A DNA stretch of 64,000 nucleotides from Notamacropus eugenii (Eukaryota > Chordata > Mammalia > Diprotodontia > Macropodidae). Positions 11,565-22,500 of this stretch are shown piece by piece (within the stretch, counting starts at the first letter, position 1; each line of letters begins with the position of its first letter). A program made the translations under genes and the position numbers. The notes beneath the pieces were generated by a model that did no database searches, was not told the DNA's origin, and saw nothing but the letters and a program-made list of their open reading frames with translations. The DNA lies in contig NC_092875.1 in the NCBI RefSeq assembly GCF_028372415.1, forward strand, positions 145,856,856-145,920,855. The letters run 5' to 3'.

Positions 11565-11780
11565 TTATAGGATTCTGGCACAATGGAAAAATAATGCTGT
11601 GTTTAGAACCTAAGAAACATAGGTCCCAATTCTGTCACCTACTTACTACTGATGTGATTTTCGGCAAAGCATTTAGTGTCTCTGGCCTCAGTTTCCTCAT
11701 CTACAAAATTAAAGAGTTGGGCTTAAAGACCTTTAAGGCCCCTTCTAGTTCTAAAACCTGTGAAATTATGGGCCTGTAAA
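11565..11780 (+). repeat. MIR-related SINE
   Basis: GGCACAATGGAAAAATAATG, then GGCCTCAGTTTCCTCATCTA and AAGGCCCCTTCTAGTTCTAA give the head, core and tail of a MIR-family SINE. An open frame at 11468-11779 is incidental to it. Confidence 0.7.
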
Positions 11781-12434
11781 CATCTCAAAAAGGTGACTAA
11801 ATCGCCCTTAGTTTATCTAGAATGTTTTAGACATGTGAATTCCTTTTCTGTAGTGGAACTAAGGTAAGTGATGACTACTTTCAAAACCTCAGGGCAGAAT
11901 AACTCAAAGTAAAAAGTACTGCTTTAAATGAAAGTGGTTCTGCTATGACTTTCTGTTACTTTATAAATCAGATTCCTTCAGTTTTACAAACAAACAAACC
12001 CTTTTTTGATGATTAGAAAGTATTCCCCAATAGTCTTCCTAAACAGTATTTCACTTTAGTTCATACAGTAAGTCAAAACTCCTGATTTAGTTATAGTCAA
12101 TGAAAATGGGTAAGGAAGATTTGACAGCTAATGATCTAGCAGGGTGATGGAACTGGCAGGGATTTCTGCTTCGGTTCAATAATTCTCGTCACTGATGATT
12201 TGAGGAGAGTTCACCTAATGTTTACCTTGTACTGTTTCCTAAGTAGCAATGTTTTACAGGTTGTTCTGCTCTCCTGTTAAATTCTATAATTTTACTAATA
12301 TTTAAATTTTTTATAGATAGAGACTTGGACTGACTTCACTTTAACCCAATTTTTAAAAAAGTTTCTTTTATGATTATTTTGTCTTCCCAGCTAAGTTATG
12401 AAATCCCTTGAAATTAAGACTCATGTCGTCTTCT
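11781..12434. other. Intergenic, nothing recognised
   Basis: No repeat or coding signal that I can support. Confidence 0.35.
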
Positions 12435-13330
12435 TACAATACCCACCTGTAACAAATTCAATTCAACATTTATAAATTGCTTACTATAAACAAATCGTTG
12501 CTAGGAATACAGTATAAAAGATTAAATTATTACGTGGTCCCACTCCAAGATTTTATCATCTAAAGCAGGTTGATTGTTAGGTGAACAAGTAACTATCCTA
12601 CAAATAGATGCAAAGGACAGTTCCAGCAAGCTGGAGAACTTAGAGAAAAGAGATATTATTTCCAAGTAGGGGGAATACAGATGGTTTTATGAAGGAAGAG
12701 ACCCCTGAGTTAGTCCTTAAAGGAAAAGAAATTCAACAAGTAGCTATTTAAAGAATTAAGGGAGCCAATTACAGACATGGAGGGTAATGAGCAAGGTATA
12801 CATGGATAGAATAGAATGAGAATGGGAGGATCTAAATAGCATACTGGCTGTAGTATAGATCACTTTAAGGTTTGCAAAGTGTTTTACCTATCTTATCTCA
12901 TCAGCCCTCACCGGTACTTGATAACTATTGTTATCCACATTCTAGAGATGAGGGAACTGAGGCTGAAAAATGTTAAGTGAGGAGTTCATGGTTACACTGC
13001 TAGACAGGGTCTGAGGCAAGATTTCGGCCCAGGTCTTCCTGACTCCAACACCAGTGTTGTATCCGTTGTGATGCCTAACTGCTCAAAGAAAGAGTGTTGC
13101 ATATGCAGTAAGACTGGACAGGTAGTTTAAGCCAGTTGTAGAGAACTTTGAGTGCTAAGAAGTTTAGATCATATTCAGTAAGCAGCAGTATACTACTGAA
13201 GGTTTTTCTTATCAGGGAGATAAAGTTATTGAAATGATTACAGTTAAAAGATTGGAAAGACTATCCAAGTAACACTGAAGAATGAATTGGAGGTCAGAGA
13301 GGTTGGAGGAAAGCTGGTCTGGAACAGGAG
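12435..13330 (-). repeat. L2 LINE, reverse, split by a SINE
   Basis: ATTCAACATTTATAAATTGC begins the reversed 3' end. Typical reversed L2 text runs to 12850 and continues after the SINE with AAGTTTAGATCATATTCAGT-type sequence to about 13330. It is diverged but collinear. Confidence 0.6.
12853..13080 (-). repeat. MIR-type SINE, reverse, inside L2
   Basis: CACTTTAAGGTTTGCAAAG, TAGAGATGAGGGAACTGAGG and CCAGGTCTTCCTGACTCC appear in reversed MIR order. Confidence 0.8.
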
Positions 13331-14079
13331 CCAGGCTGAACTTGGAGTTTTAAGAAACCTGAATTTCATTACTGATAAAAACAATAACTAAAATACAAAC
13401 ATGGGAGTCAAGAAAATAAAATGGTAAATACAAGTGGACACTTAGAAGGGACTTTATATTAGAAGGGACTGTTTATATCCTAATAGGCAAGGATGCTAGA
13501 AAAGTCCTCTCAAAATCCTCATGTCACAACATGTAATCAGTTGGGACATATCTGCAAATAATTTTGTTAGTTTTGAAAAGAAAAAGGGGCAAGGATATAT
13601 TGAGGAAAACTGGAGGAAAGATGGGAGAACTTGTTAATGCACATAATCAGGTTGTGTAAGTAAAAGCATACAAACCTGCAAATATTTGGGGAAGTAAGCA
13701 TCACTTTCTTCTAAACTGATCAAACAAAGGCCACGCACACAAACACACATACACTCTCCCAGTCATGGAGGGAATTTGTCTTTAAGGAATATTTTTTTTC
13801 AGTAAGCTTAAGGGAAAGAATAAAATGGACTTACATTAATTTTTTTAAGAATGTTTTAAATAAAAAGGTTGTGAAGATGCTACCAAAGTGAAATATTGTA
13901 TGCATTTTCAGGTAAGATTACATTGTTAGTTTTGTTTAATTGTTTTATTTTGTTACATATTTCTCGTGAAATAAGGGTAATCTTTGTTTCAATATAAAAA
14001 CGAAATACATTGACAAAACTTTAAAAAAGTAAAGGAAAAAATATGACATCTCCAAGATTTATTAGGCATGCAATAGATG
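13331..14079. other. Intergenic, nothing recognised
   Basis: AT-rich, with a short CA-rich patch near 13735-13755. No repeat family or gene recognised. Confidence 0.35.
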
Positions 14080-14185
14080 ACTCACAACTTTGCTGAACTT
14101 CAGTGTTCTCACCTGCAAAATATAGGTCCTAATATTTCCACCACTGTGAGAAAAGGCCTTTGTAAACTTTAAAGTTTATCTTGCT
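14080..14185 (+). repeat. MIR SINE fragment
   Basis: CTTCAGTGTTCTCACCTGC and a GGCCTTTGTAAACTTT tail match a worn MIR 3' half. Confidence 0.45.
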
Positions 14186-14194
14186 TTCTCAGTC

Positions 14195-14391
14195 CAGGGG
14201 AGAGGTGATGAAGGCCTAAGCCAGGATGGTGGCAGTATTAGAACCAAGGAGAGGAAAGATTCCTGAAATTGTGAGGATAGGACCTCTGGGAGTTAGCAAA
14301 TGATTAGATGAATACCGGAGAAGGGAATGATTAAGAAAGTAATCGAAGATGGTTTGTTTTGAGATATGGCATTACCCTAAACTGGTCAAAA
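14195..14391 (-). repeat. L2 LINE fragment, reverse
   Basis: GGTGATGAAGGCCTAAGCC, GGATGGTGGCAGTATTAGA and GGGAATGATTAAGAAAGT match the reversed L2 segment that codes the end of ORF2. It is interrupted at 14392 by a SINE. Confidence 0.6.
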
Positions 14392-14650
14392 GGCAGCTAG
14401 GTGCCTCAGTGGATAGAACACTGGACATTGAGTTAGGAAGACCTGAGTTCAAATCTGGCCTCAGACACTTACTAGATGTGTAACTCTGGGTAACAACCCA
14501 GTTTGCCTCAGTTTCCTCATCTGTAAAATGAGCTGGAGAAGGAAACGGCAAACCACTCCTATATCTTTGCCAGGAATACCCCCGGGGTTAGTATTGGTGT
14601 GCTATGATCCATGGGGTCACAAAGAGTTGAACACTACTGAACAGCAGCTA
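14392..14650 (+). repeat. Marsupial CORE-type SINE, near full length
   Basis: It starts GGCAGCTAGGTGCCTCAGTG, has the MIR core CAGTTTCCTCATCTG, then GAGCTGGAGAAGGAAACGG and ATCTTTGCCAGGAATACC. It closes with GGGTCACAAAGAGTTGAAC and an ACAGCAGC tail. Confidence 0.9.
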
Positions 14651-14800
14651 CCCTACCTTTCTAGGCTTCTCTCATCATACTTCTGTTCTCATATCTTTCA
14701 TTCTCATCAGACTCTCTACCTCCAGAACACTGAACTTTTCCATCTCTGGGCCTTTACTAATCCCTATGCTTCCTGTGTACTGACTCCAGCACACCTCTGT
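14651..14800 (+). repeat. L2-like LINE fragment
   Basis: TTTTCCATCTCTGGGCCTTT and CTATGCTTCCTGTGTACTG resemble the forward L2 segment around the GGGCCTTTGCAC region. Low identity. Confidence 0.4.
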
Positions 14801-15039
14801 GGTGGAAGTCATCTTTCAAGAAGTCAAGACATGAGTGCACTGGAAAAATGAAGGGGAGGAAATGGGGTGGAAAACAGACTGATTAGGTAGTAGTGTTTTA
14901 AGGATTGTTATTTTTAGTTTTTGTGTTGTTTTTTAGACTGGTGGAGACATGCATATATAGGGCAAAAAAACAGTAGAGAAAAAGAGGGAAAAGTAATGGC
15001 TAATGAAGGAAAGTCAAAGAGGAGACCTTCCGTTTGGCA

Positions 15040-15245
15040 AAGAGATGGGATACCTCATCCTCTGAGAACATTCCCCACAACATAATACATCTTGCCATTG
15101 CTAATACTGGAGGCTTTGTTCTCCTTTCTGCTGCTAGGATTGGAATAGGAGTGTCTACTTTTGCTGCCAGAGTCAAAGCAGGGTGAAATGTGTTCTTAAT
15201 TCCAAGTTCCAATTTAGAACACAGAATACATTTTCCCATAGAGAT
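15040..15245 (-). repeat. Unidentified repeat, copy 1 (reverse)
   Basis: The reverse complement of this segment shares a run of about 40 bases, with few differences, with 15560-15665. The shared part includes AATCCTAGCAGCAGAAAGGA and continues to ATTATGTTGTGGGGAATGTT. I do not recognise the family. The similar peptides seen in both copies (ILAAERRTKPPVL) follow from shared DNA, not from demonstrated coding. Confidence 0.6.
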
Positions 15246-15469
15246 AATGTCTAATCATATTATGGTAATCCTGAACATGATTTTGGTTCAGAGAAACTGA
15301 GATGGGTCTTATATACCCACTGCATCAAGTAAGCCCAGATCAATATCCCTTTAGATTTTCTACATCTTTTAACCATTTATTACATGGGTCCTCTGTTCCC
15401 AAATAGCTTGGAGAAGGACATAATTTGTTTGTTTTCCTCAGTCCCTTGTACTTCCAAAAAAATATCCAA

Positions 15470-15670
15470 CAATTCCCAAGGTTTTCTTTTTTAAGTCACT
15501 TACAACTATGCACTAAAACAGGAATTTTCAATACTTTTGACTTCATTATGCAACTGATGAAAGTGGAGACTCCTATCCCAATCCTAGCAGCAGAAAGGAG
15601 AACAAAGCCTCCGGTATTAATAATGTAATTAATAATAACAAGAGGACATATTATGTTGTGGGGAATGTTA
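15470..15670 (+). repeat. Unidentified repeat, copy 2 (forward)
   Basis: Forward partner of the reverse copy at 15040-15245. It shares TCCCAATCCTAGCAGCAGAA, GGAGAACAAAGCCTCC and ATTATGTTGTGGGGAATGTT. A short AT-rich insertion (AATTAATAATAACAAGAGG) sits between shared blocks. The family is unknown to me. Confidence 0.6.
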
Positions 15671-16254
15671 GTGGTGTAATTTAAATGAAGATAGACTAAG
15701 TAGTGGTCAGATAAGTAGGAGGAGAACCAGCAGAGAGCAATGTCCTGAAAACCTAGAGAGAAGAGAATATTAAGGAGAGGGTGATCTAGAATGTAAAAGG
15801 CTGCAGAGTTGTAAAGGATAATAAAGATAGAGAAATATAGTAACTTATCCCCCCAAATTCATTATGTTAAATTGGACTATTATCATGCCTGTCAAAGATA
15901 GTTCACATTTTTAAAGTTAGCATAATTTGTAATATCAATAATATAATAAATATAAAATAGATACTTTAAAACTTTAATAAAATAGAATTTAAACACTAAA
16001 ACATAGGAATAGGAAATAACAATAAAATAATATAATTTAAGCATAAACATAATAACATGTATAATAAACAAAACAGTAAAAAAATTGCCTGAAATAATAG
16101 TTGTGATCAAGGATGCTTATACCCTCTATTATTATTCATTGTAACTTTAGAAATTCTAGCAATTGCAATGAGAAAAGAAAAAAAAGGAGCAAGTAGTAGC
16201 AATGAGGAGGCTTAAAATATCTGTTTATCAATGGTAAGGTGGTTTATAATAATT
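15671..16254. other. Intergenic, AT-rich
   Basis: Very AT-rich from 15890 to 16080, with A-rich runs. Parts such as GGATGCTTATACCCTC followed by a GCAATGAGAAAAG segment look L1-like, but I cannot place them. Confidence 0.3.
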
Positions 16255-16655
16255 ATAGTTGATATTTGTATAGCAATTAAAAGTTAAAAATGAATTTTAA
16301 ATATCTGAGCCTTGCAAGAATCTTATACCATAGGTCAGGGATGGGGAAACTTCAGTCTCAAGGCCACATGTAGCCCTCTAGATCCTTAAGTGTGGTCCTT
16401 TGACCACAGAACATTTGTTCTGTGAAGTGTGGATTCAAAGGGTCACACTTGAGGACCTAGAAGGCCACATATGGCCTTGAGGCCTCAGGTTCTCCACCCT
16501 GCCATAAGCTGTATCTTACTTTGTAGATGAGAAAAACTGAAGCTCAACCAAGTTAGGTGACTTACTCATGGTCATACAGCTAGTAAGTTAGAAATGGAAT
16601 TCAAACCCAGATATTCCTGATTTCAAATCCAACACATTACCCTGATATCTTGTTA
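16255..16655 (-). repeat. MIR SINE, reverse, split by a hAT element
   Basis: Reversed MIR text before 16335 (ATATTTGTATAGCAATTAAA) and after 16502 (GATGAGAAAAACTGAAGCTC, CATACAGCTAGTAAGTTAG, CCAGATATTCCTGATTTC) is collinear around the inserted element. Confidence 0.7.
16336..16501. mobile_element. Non-autonomous hAT element with terminal inverted repeats
   Basis: A 166 bp palindromic element. The left end CAGGGATGGGGAAACTTC and the right end, read in reverse as CAGGGTGGAGAACCTGAGG, are inverted repeats that stay similar for about 60 bases through GGCCACATG and TCTAG. The flanking 8-mers CCATAGGT and CCATAAGC match at 6 of 8 positions, the size of a hAT target duplication. It carries no coding capacity and needed transposase in trans. 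Confidence 0.8.
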
Positions 16656-17015
16656 CCAAACTGGTTTAATTAGAAAACACAAGAAAATCAGTACAATGCT
16701 TATCTATATATGATAGATTCAGTAAAATAACACAATAAACCTAAACAAATCATTAGTACCTAACTTCTCCATGTGGTATAGATTAAGATGAATATTTTTT
16801 GGACATGGTCGGTATAGGAATTATCTACATATTTGTTACAAAGGTGTTTTCCCCCTTTTTTTCAGTGGTGGGGAGAATTGAAGAAAGAGAATGTGGATTT
16901 TTGCCAACTGGAAAAAATAAACTTGGCTTGAAAAAACCCCACCCCTGTGGTGCTCAGTTTCCTCACTTGTCAAATTGTGGATTGGAGTAAATGACTTGGC
17001 ATTGGTACCATCTCT

Positions 17016-17062
17016 AGAACGATGATGATAATATGATAATGATGGTGATGATGATGATGATA
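17016..17062 (+). repeat. GAT/TGA trinucleotide repeat
   Basis: Interrupted GATGAT / TGATGA tract at the 5' side of a reversed MIR copy. Confidence 0.85.
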
Positions 17063-17292
17063 CCATTTAGATAGCACTTTAAGGTTTGCAAAGCACAATA
17101 GTATCTCATTTTATCCTCACGATTCTTGGACATTAGTGTATCTATTATCCTCATGTCACAAATAAGGAAACTGAGACAGACAGTGGTTAAATGACTTGCT
17201 CTGAATCCCAAAGCTCTTTAAGTATCTGAGGCTGGGCTTAAACACTCTTCCTAACTTTAGGTCCAGCACTCTGTCCACTGTGCCACCGAGCT
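17063..17292 (-). repeat. MIR-type SINE, reverse
   Basis: TAGCACTTTAAGGTTTGC, AATAAGGAAACTGAGACAG and CTCTGTCCACTGTGCCACC follow the reversed order, reaching the tRNA-like head. Confidence 0.85.
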
Positions 17293-17499
17293 TCTTCAGC
17301 ATTCGTAAGTTCCTAATCATCGATTTGAGACCTGGTGTTATGCCTTGGAGATCATCTAATTCAAATCACCCTTTTGACAGATTTTATATATCACTAATGA
17401 GAGAGCTCAAAGAAAAGTGAGAGTAAGAACATTTTTTAAAAAGACAAAATGTCATTATATGTTGGGAATTTAACCTACCCAGACATGCAAGCATAGGGT

Positions 17500-18087
17500 T
17501 TGTATGATAAATAGCTAGCCATTTTGTAAAGTACCTACCATGTGTCAAGTGCTATATTAAGTGTCTTACAAATATTATCTCTTGATTCTTACAAAAATTC
17601 TGGGAGGTGGATGCTATTATTATCCACATTGAGATATCCACTAGAGGCAATAGGAAGACACCTTAGGCTTTTAGAGCAGGGTAGGGATATGCTCAATTTT
17701 GCTGTTCTGCAGGAAAAAAAAAAAAAACAAAAATAGATCAGTGGAATAGATTGGATAAGTAAGAGCAAGATTAAGAGCCAAATGTTTATGGAAGTCTACT
17801 GTTTGTTATAGCTAATAATACAGATAAGTAGAGAAAGAAGGTGCTGATCCCATTGAGACCCATTAGGAAGCTATTGCCGTAGTCCAGCAAAAAAGAGACT
17901 GGCGGTATATATTAGGGCAGTGGCCATGTGATTGGAGAGAATGGGATGGATGTGAGAAATGTTATAGAATTCAAATGTACAAGATATTGAGAACTGATTG
18001 GGTATGGGGGGAGGAAGAGGGGAAGTAAGTAAAAAACAAGGAATTGTCACTACATTGAAAACCTGAGTGACTGGTGATACCCATGAC

Positions 18088-18155
<68 letters not shown>

Positions 18156-18490
18156 AGGGAGGGAGGGAGGGAGGGAGAGAGAGAGGGAGGGAGGAAGGAA
18201 GGAAAGAAAAAAGGAAGGAAGGAAGGAAGGAAGGAAGGAAGGAAGGAAGGAAGGAAGGAAGGAAGGAAGGAAGGAAAATGAGGGATCAGATTTGAGGGAA
18301 AGATAGTGAATTTGGATTTCTACATTGTTGAGTTTGAGTTGTTTATGGTGCTTTCAAGTGACCCAAGAGGCAGTTGGTAATCCAGACCTGGAATTTAAGA
18401 GAGAAATAAAGTCTGAATATGTAAATCTGAGAGTTATTTACCTGAAGATGAGTTAAATATCTGTCCAAGATATATGTACTAATGGACCAG
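17500..18490 (-). repeat. L2 LINE, reverse, with an internal purine expansion
   Basis: Reversed L2 landmarks run from GTACCTACCATGTGTCAAG through AAGCTATTGCCGTAGTCCAG and GATGTGAGAAATGTTATAG to CTGAGTGACTGGTGATACC. They resume after the simple repeat with CAAGTGACCCAAGAGGCAG. Only remnants of the ORF2 end remain. Confidence 0.65.
18090..18276 (+). repeat. (GA)n / (GGGA)n / (GGAA)n compound microsatellite
   Basis: A pure GA run to about 18152, then GGAG/GGGA units to about 18190, then GGAA units to 18276. It lies inside a reversed L2. Long open frames in it are low-complexity artefacts. Confidence 0.97.
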
Positions 18491-18531
18491 CTCTATGGAT
18501 CCTCCATCCTGCAATTTATCAACATCTAGTG

Positions 18532-18684
18532 CCAAAGTCAACAAACCATGACCCTTGGGCCAAATCCAATCCACCTCCTTTTTTTTGTTACAGCCCATGA
18601 GCTAAGAATGAAAGCTTGTGGGTTGAACAAAAAATAGACAGTGGACTAGATTTGGTTCTCAGACCATAGTTTGTTGATCTGTGG
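18532..18684. mobile_element. hAT-like non-autonomous element
   Basis: The ends are inverted repeats. The left reads GTCAACAAACCATGACCC. The right, reversed, reads GATCAACAAACTATGG, followed on both sides by a CCAAATC-AGTCCAC-type segment. This resembles the widespread GGTCAGCAAACTACGG-type hAT ends. No convincing 8 bp duplication is visible. Confidence 0.6.
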
Positions 18685-18699
18685 TATAGATGATAGATA

Positions 18700-18965
18700 T
18701 AATTTATCTACTTGGCTTTTCCTGAGAGGGAATTGGGATGATCTCTTTTGAATCATATGGATCTCATTGAGAAGGCTCTGCCATGTTCAGAAGATAGATA
18801 TGACCAGTACAATGTTATCCACAGACAGAAGCATCTTAATGACATCACTATAAATAGAGGAAAAGTTTTTTTGGATTTGGTCTCTGAGTTGAACATTCTC
18901 CACCATTGTGGCAGAAGTTGTAGACTTGCTGGGGATGAGCTCCCAGGAATTTTGTGTGTCTCCAA
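18700..18965 (-). repeat. Possible LINE reverse-transcriptase relic, reverse
   Basis: On the minus strand a frame reads MLLSVDNIVLVISI, a plausible decay of the RT motif (F/L)ADDIVLV found in RTE-clade LINEs. The frame is short and the surroundings are not recognisable. This is a weak call. Confidence 0.25.
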
Positions 18966-19689
18966 CTGAAATGCAGTCCCAACACACTTCTAGTCAAAAT
19001 GAAAAGATAATCCTAGGAGAGTTTCTTTAGTGTTTAACTTTCCTTCTTTTGAAAACAAGCACTTGATATGACACAATTTCTATCCCTTTTAGTTACTCTT
19101 TTTAAAATCTTTTTTCATTACTTTGCTGCTTATCAGACCCTTACTGAGTAATCATGTTTAAATGCCTTCATTAGCCCTGAGCAGATACAAGTCATTTTTA
19201 ATTGGACTGACAGACAACCATCAGCATTTTCAAGACCCAGTAATTGGCATATTTGTCAAAGTAAAGCATGCCAAGGAATTCTGCAAGTCAGCAAATACAT
19301 GACTTTCAGGAATGAAAGTTCATCTTTAAATAAGTAGAGGATTACCTCCATTTGCACTTTTAATATCTATATTATTTGGTGTGTCATAGGTGAATCATAC
19401 TTGTATAAAGTATCTTGTTTGTTTCTTATCCAGACAGATATAAGACAATTTGCCTAAGAAATTTAGCTAAATCAGAAATTGGAGTCAAAGCATTAAGGTT
19501 AATAGCAAACAAATAGTAAATTTATTTAGCCCCTATGAACCAACAAAGAAAGGTCTTCCAGGGGTACATTGAGAAAGTTTGTAAATGTTTAGTGGTTCAC
19601 AGTTACTCTTCAACTACCCTTTAAAAAATAACTTTCTATTTCAAGATGAAACATTTTACCATGGCTTTTAAAAATATGTGATTTCAAAT
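18966..19689. other. Intergenic, nothing recognised
   Basis: No repeat family or gene that I can support. Confidence 0.35.
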
Positions 19690-19916
19690 TTCTCCAAGTT
19701 CACAAACATTCATTAAGTACTTACTATGAGTTGAATATACAAAGATAAAATGAAAAAAGTCCCTCCCTTTAAAGGATTTTCATGGCCAATGGAGAGGAGA
19801 TGGGGTAAGGAGCTACATTTGGTATACTGAGAATTAAATAGAAGATAATTTTTAAAAGGGAAAGATACCAGTGGGGGTACCAGGAGAGGATCTCTCTCTC
19901 TCTCTCCCTCCCTCCC

Positions 19917-19983
<67 letters not shown>

Positions 19984-20265
19984 ATATATAGATATAGATA
20001 TATAGACAGATATAGATAGAGATAGATAAAGAAATATAGATATATGAATGATATTTGGGAGACAGAATGCCAAGTTTGGTGAAGAGCAAGGAGTCCATCT
20101 TGGTTGACCTTCATCATGTGAAGGATTAATATAAAATCTAAAAATATATGTTGGAGTCAAACTGTGGATGGTTTTAATTGCTATGCAGATGAATTTGTAG
20201 TTTATCCTAGAAGCAATATCCTAGAGCAGGGTGAAGCAAGGTCAGACCTGTGACTTAGAATTAAA
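19690..20265 (-). repeat. L2 LINE, reverse, with internal CT expansion
   Basis: ACATTCATTAAGTACTTAC opens the reversed 3' end. After the simple repeat, L2 text resumes with TGTGGATGGTTTTAATTGC and ends around GGTCAGACCTGTGACTTAG. Confidence 0.7.
19890..20042 (+). repeat. (CT)n followed by GATA-type microsatellite
   Basis: CT dinucleotides run from about 19890 to 19980, with a CCCTCC interruption near 19907-19920. GATA/TAGA-like units follow to about 20042. The open frames through it are repeat artefacts. Confidence 0.97.
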
Positions 20266-20279
20266 TTTCATTCAACTTA

Positions 20280-20410
20280 ACACTACTGTGCGGTAAAAAG
20301 AGCTGGCCTTGAAGCCAGAAAGGTCTGGATTCATGGATCTCTGACACATACTGGCTTTGTGACCTTTGTCAGATTTCTCAGTGCTCAAGATAGCTCAAAC
20401 TATACATTGC
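20280..20410 (+). repeat. MIR SINE fragment
   Basis: GAGCTGGCCTTGAAGCCAG, GACACATACTGGCTTTGTG and ATTTCTCAGTGCTCAAGA give a worn head and core. Confidence 0.5.
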
Positions 20411-20639
20411 TGAGAAGATTCCCATTTGCATTGGTAGAAGGGCTCTCTTATACCATTGAAATTACAGGACCAGTATTTGCTAGGCACCAGTGATTCAAAA
20501 GTTAAAAAAAAAAAAAAGTAGGGGGAGCAGTGTTTTCTGTTCTCCAGAAGCTTAAGTACAGATAATGAAAAATAATATGTAGGGCATATGTACACATACA
20601 CATCTATGCATATAGATGTGTATATGAAATTTATATGGT

Positions 20640-20950
20640 TTTAACAACTGAGTTAAGGATGGGTTGACTAGAGGAGACTAGAAGCTAGGAGACCAATTAG
20701 GAGTATGGGAAAGAGCTGGTGCAGTCCAAACTAAGGTGTGGAAAGAGACAGATCATTGAACACGCATTTATCATGACAGATATGATTTAGAAATGTCAGG
20801 TTCACAAAGACCATCTGGTCTAAAACCTTCATTTAATGGTAGGGGAAGCTAATGCCTGGGGAGGTTATGTGACCTGCCAGAGGTTACATAGGTAGTATGA
20901 GAGGAAGGATTTGACCTCCGCTGTGACTCCTGTTCTTTGGCATCTGACAG
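20640..20950 (-). repeat. L2 fragment then MIR3-like fragment, reverse
   Basis: AGGAGACCAATTAGGAGTAT (20685-20705) is reversed L2. From about 20775, GGTTATGTGACCTGCCAGAG and GGATTTGACCTCCGCTGTG follow reversed MIR3 order. Confidence 0.5.
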
Positions 20951-21109
20951 GACATAGGTAGGTGGGGGAGGAAGAAGAGAAGGTGGTTAAGGTTGTATAC
21001 CTGAGTAAGGAGTTCTCAACAGAAAAAAAAAGGCAAGTTTGATAGGGGATTTAGGGGGAAGGATAATGAGTAGAAATAGAAAGATTATAAAGAGAAGGTA
21101 AAAGGGCTT

Positions 21110-22115
21110 TTTTCCCCCTTTTTTTAATTAAAAAATATTGCACATGAAACTGCAAATCAATTATGTACAATATGCTATTCCTTTTAAATATATAATGATC
21201 ATGTAACTTCCTTTTCCCCCTTTTTTCTTCCCTCCTATCCTAGAGATGGTACCATTACACACAAATATGTGTATATCTATCTATATACACACATGCATAC
21301 ATACACAGACATATATAATGTATACACACATGTATGTATAGATACATATACATGTAAAAATCATTCTATACAAACTGATATTTATCAGTTCTTTCTCTGG
21401 TAGCATCTACCTTTCTATGTCCTTTGTAGTGAATTTGGGTATTTATAATTGTCAAAATGACTTAGTCACTCAAAGTTGTTGTCACTGTACACCATGTTCT
21501 CTTGGTGTTGCTCATTTCACTCGATTACTTCATGTAAGTCTATCAAGGTTTTTCTGAGATCATCAAGCTCATCATTTCTTATATCACAACAGTATTCCAT
21601 TATAATCATATACCACAACTTATTCAGTCATTCCCCAATTGATGGGTATCCTCACAATTTCCAGTTCTTTTTTTGCTCTTTCAAAAATAAGTTTTTATTG
21701 ATGGCTTTTGTTTTGTTTTTTTTACATCACCATAGTTTCCTCCAGTATCTCTCTTTTTCCCAGAAAGTCATCCTATATAAATATTTTAAAAGACAAAAAA
21801 AGAAGGGAAAAATCATCATTACAGATCACTATATTGAAAATGCCTTCAAATCTATGAAATCTACAATGCTTGTTTACCTCCTGCCACTGCAAAGAGGTGG
21901 GTTGGGAGCATCCTCTCACATCTCTTCTTCCTGGCCTTGTGTGTTCTTTATAAATTTGCAATATTCGCTTTTAATTTTTGTGGGGAAAGGCCATTCTTTT
22001 TGTTTACATTGCTGTAGTCCCTGTGTGTCTTGTTGGCAAAGGGCTTCAGGAGCAGCTCCACCTCTCCAGGTTCTCAAAGAGAATGTTATCCCTTTCAAAA
22101 TGAGGGAAGCACTAC
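21110..22115 (-). repeat. L1 LINE 3' end, reverse
   Basis: TCCATTATAATCATATACC, TCAGTCATTCCCCAATTGAT and CTCACAATTTCCAGTTC are the reverse complement of the marsupial L1 3' segment seen forward at 28765-29550. From 21690, TTTTTATTGATGGCTTTTG onward is a related 3' UTR segment that may be a second copy. The 223-codon frame at 21476-22147 falls entirely in this antisense LINE. Confidence 0.7.
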
Positions 22116-22279
22116 AATATTCAAACAAAAGACAGGAGCTGAATTAGGGGGAATCTTGACTTAGGAGGTTGAAGAGTGGAAAAGTGTCACATGAAAAGGA
22201 AATACCTATAATTAATTAGTCTCTTCCCAAAGAGAATAGATCTATACTTTTAAGAAGAAGCTATGTTTTTCCTTCAGTA

Positions 22280-22500
22280 ATAAATGCTACCATTTATATA
22301 GGAACTCAAGGTTTACAGAACACTTTACATGTTACTTCTTTCAAGCCTTGCAGTAATTCTTAGAAATAGATACTATTATCCTCACTTTATAAATAAAGAA
22401 ACTGAGGCTAATAATTTAGATGACTTTCCCTGGGTCTGAGGTAGGAACCAATTCACATGTTCTTACCTCCAAGTTCAACCCTCTATTTACCACCAAATGA
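22280..22500 (-). repeat. MIR SINE, reverse
   Basis: CCATTTATATAGGAACTCAA, ATAAAGAAACTGAGGCTAA and CCAAGTTCAACCCTCTAT follow the reversed order. Confidence 0.7.

Noticed and set aside
14392..14430. tRNA-like heads of the SINEs as tRNA genes
   Set aside because: They are SINE promoter regions lacking a full cloverleaf and are followed by the MIR core.
15000..15628. Two frames on opposite strands sharing ILAAERRTKPPVL
   Set aside because: The shared peptide follows from an inverted DNA repeat. Neither frame has an intact extended product, so I report the repeat, not a gene.
18067..18306. Arg/Glu- and Lys/Glu/Gly-rich frames
   Set aside because: Translation of the GA and GGAA microsatellite. 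The same applies to frames at 19713-20160 and 56046-56315.
21476..22147. 223-codon frame, the longest non-DPYS, non-LRP12 frame
   Set aside because: It is antisense to L1 3' sequence and has no family resemblance.
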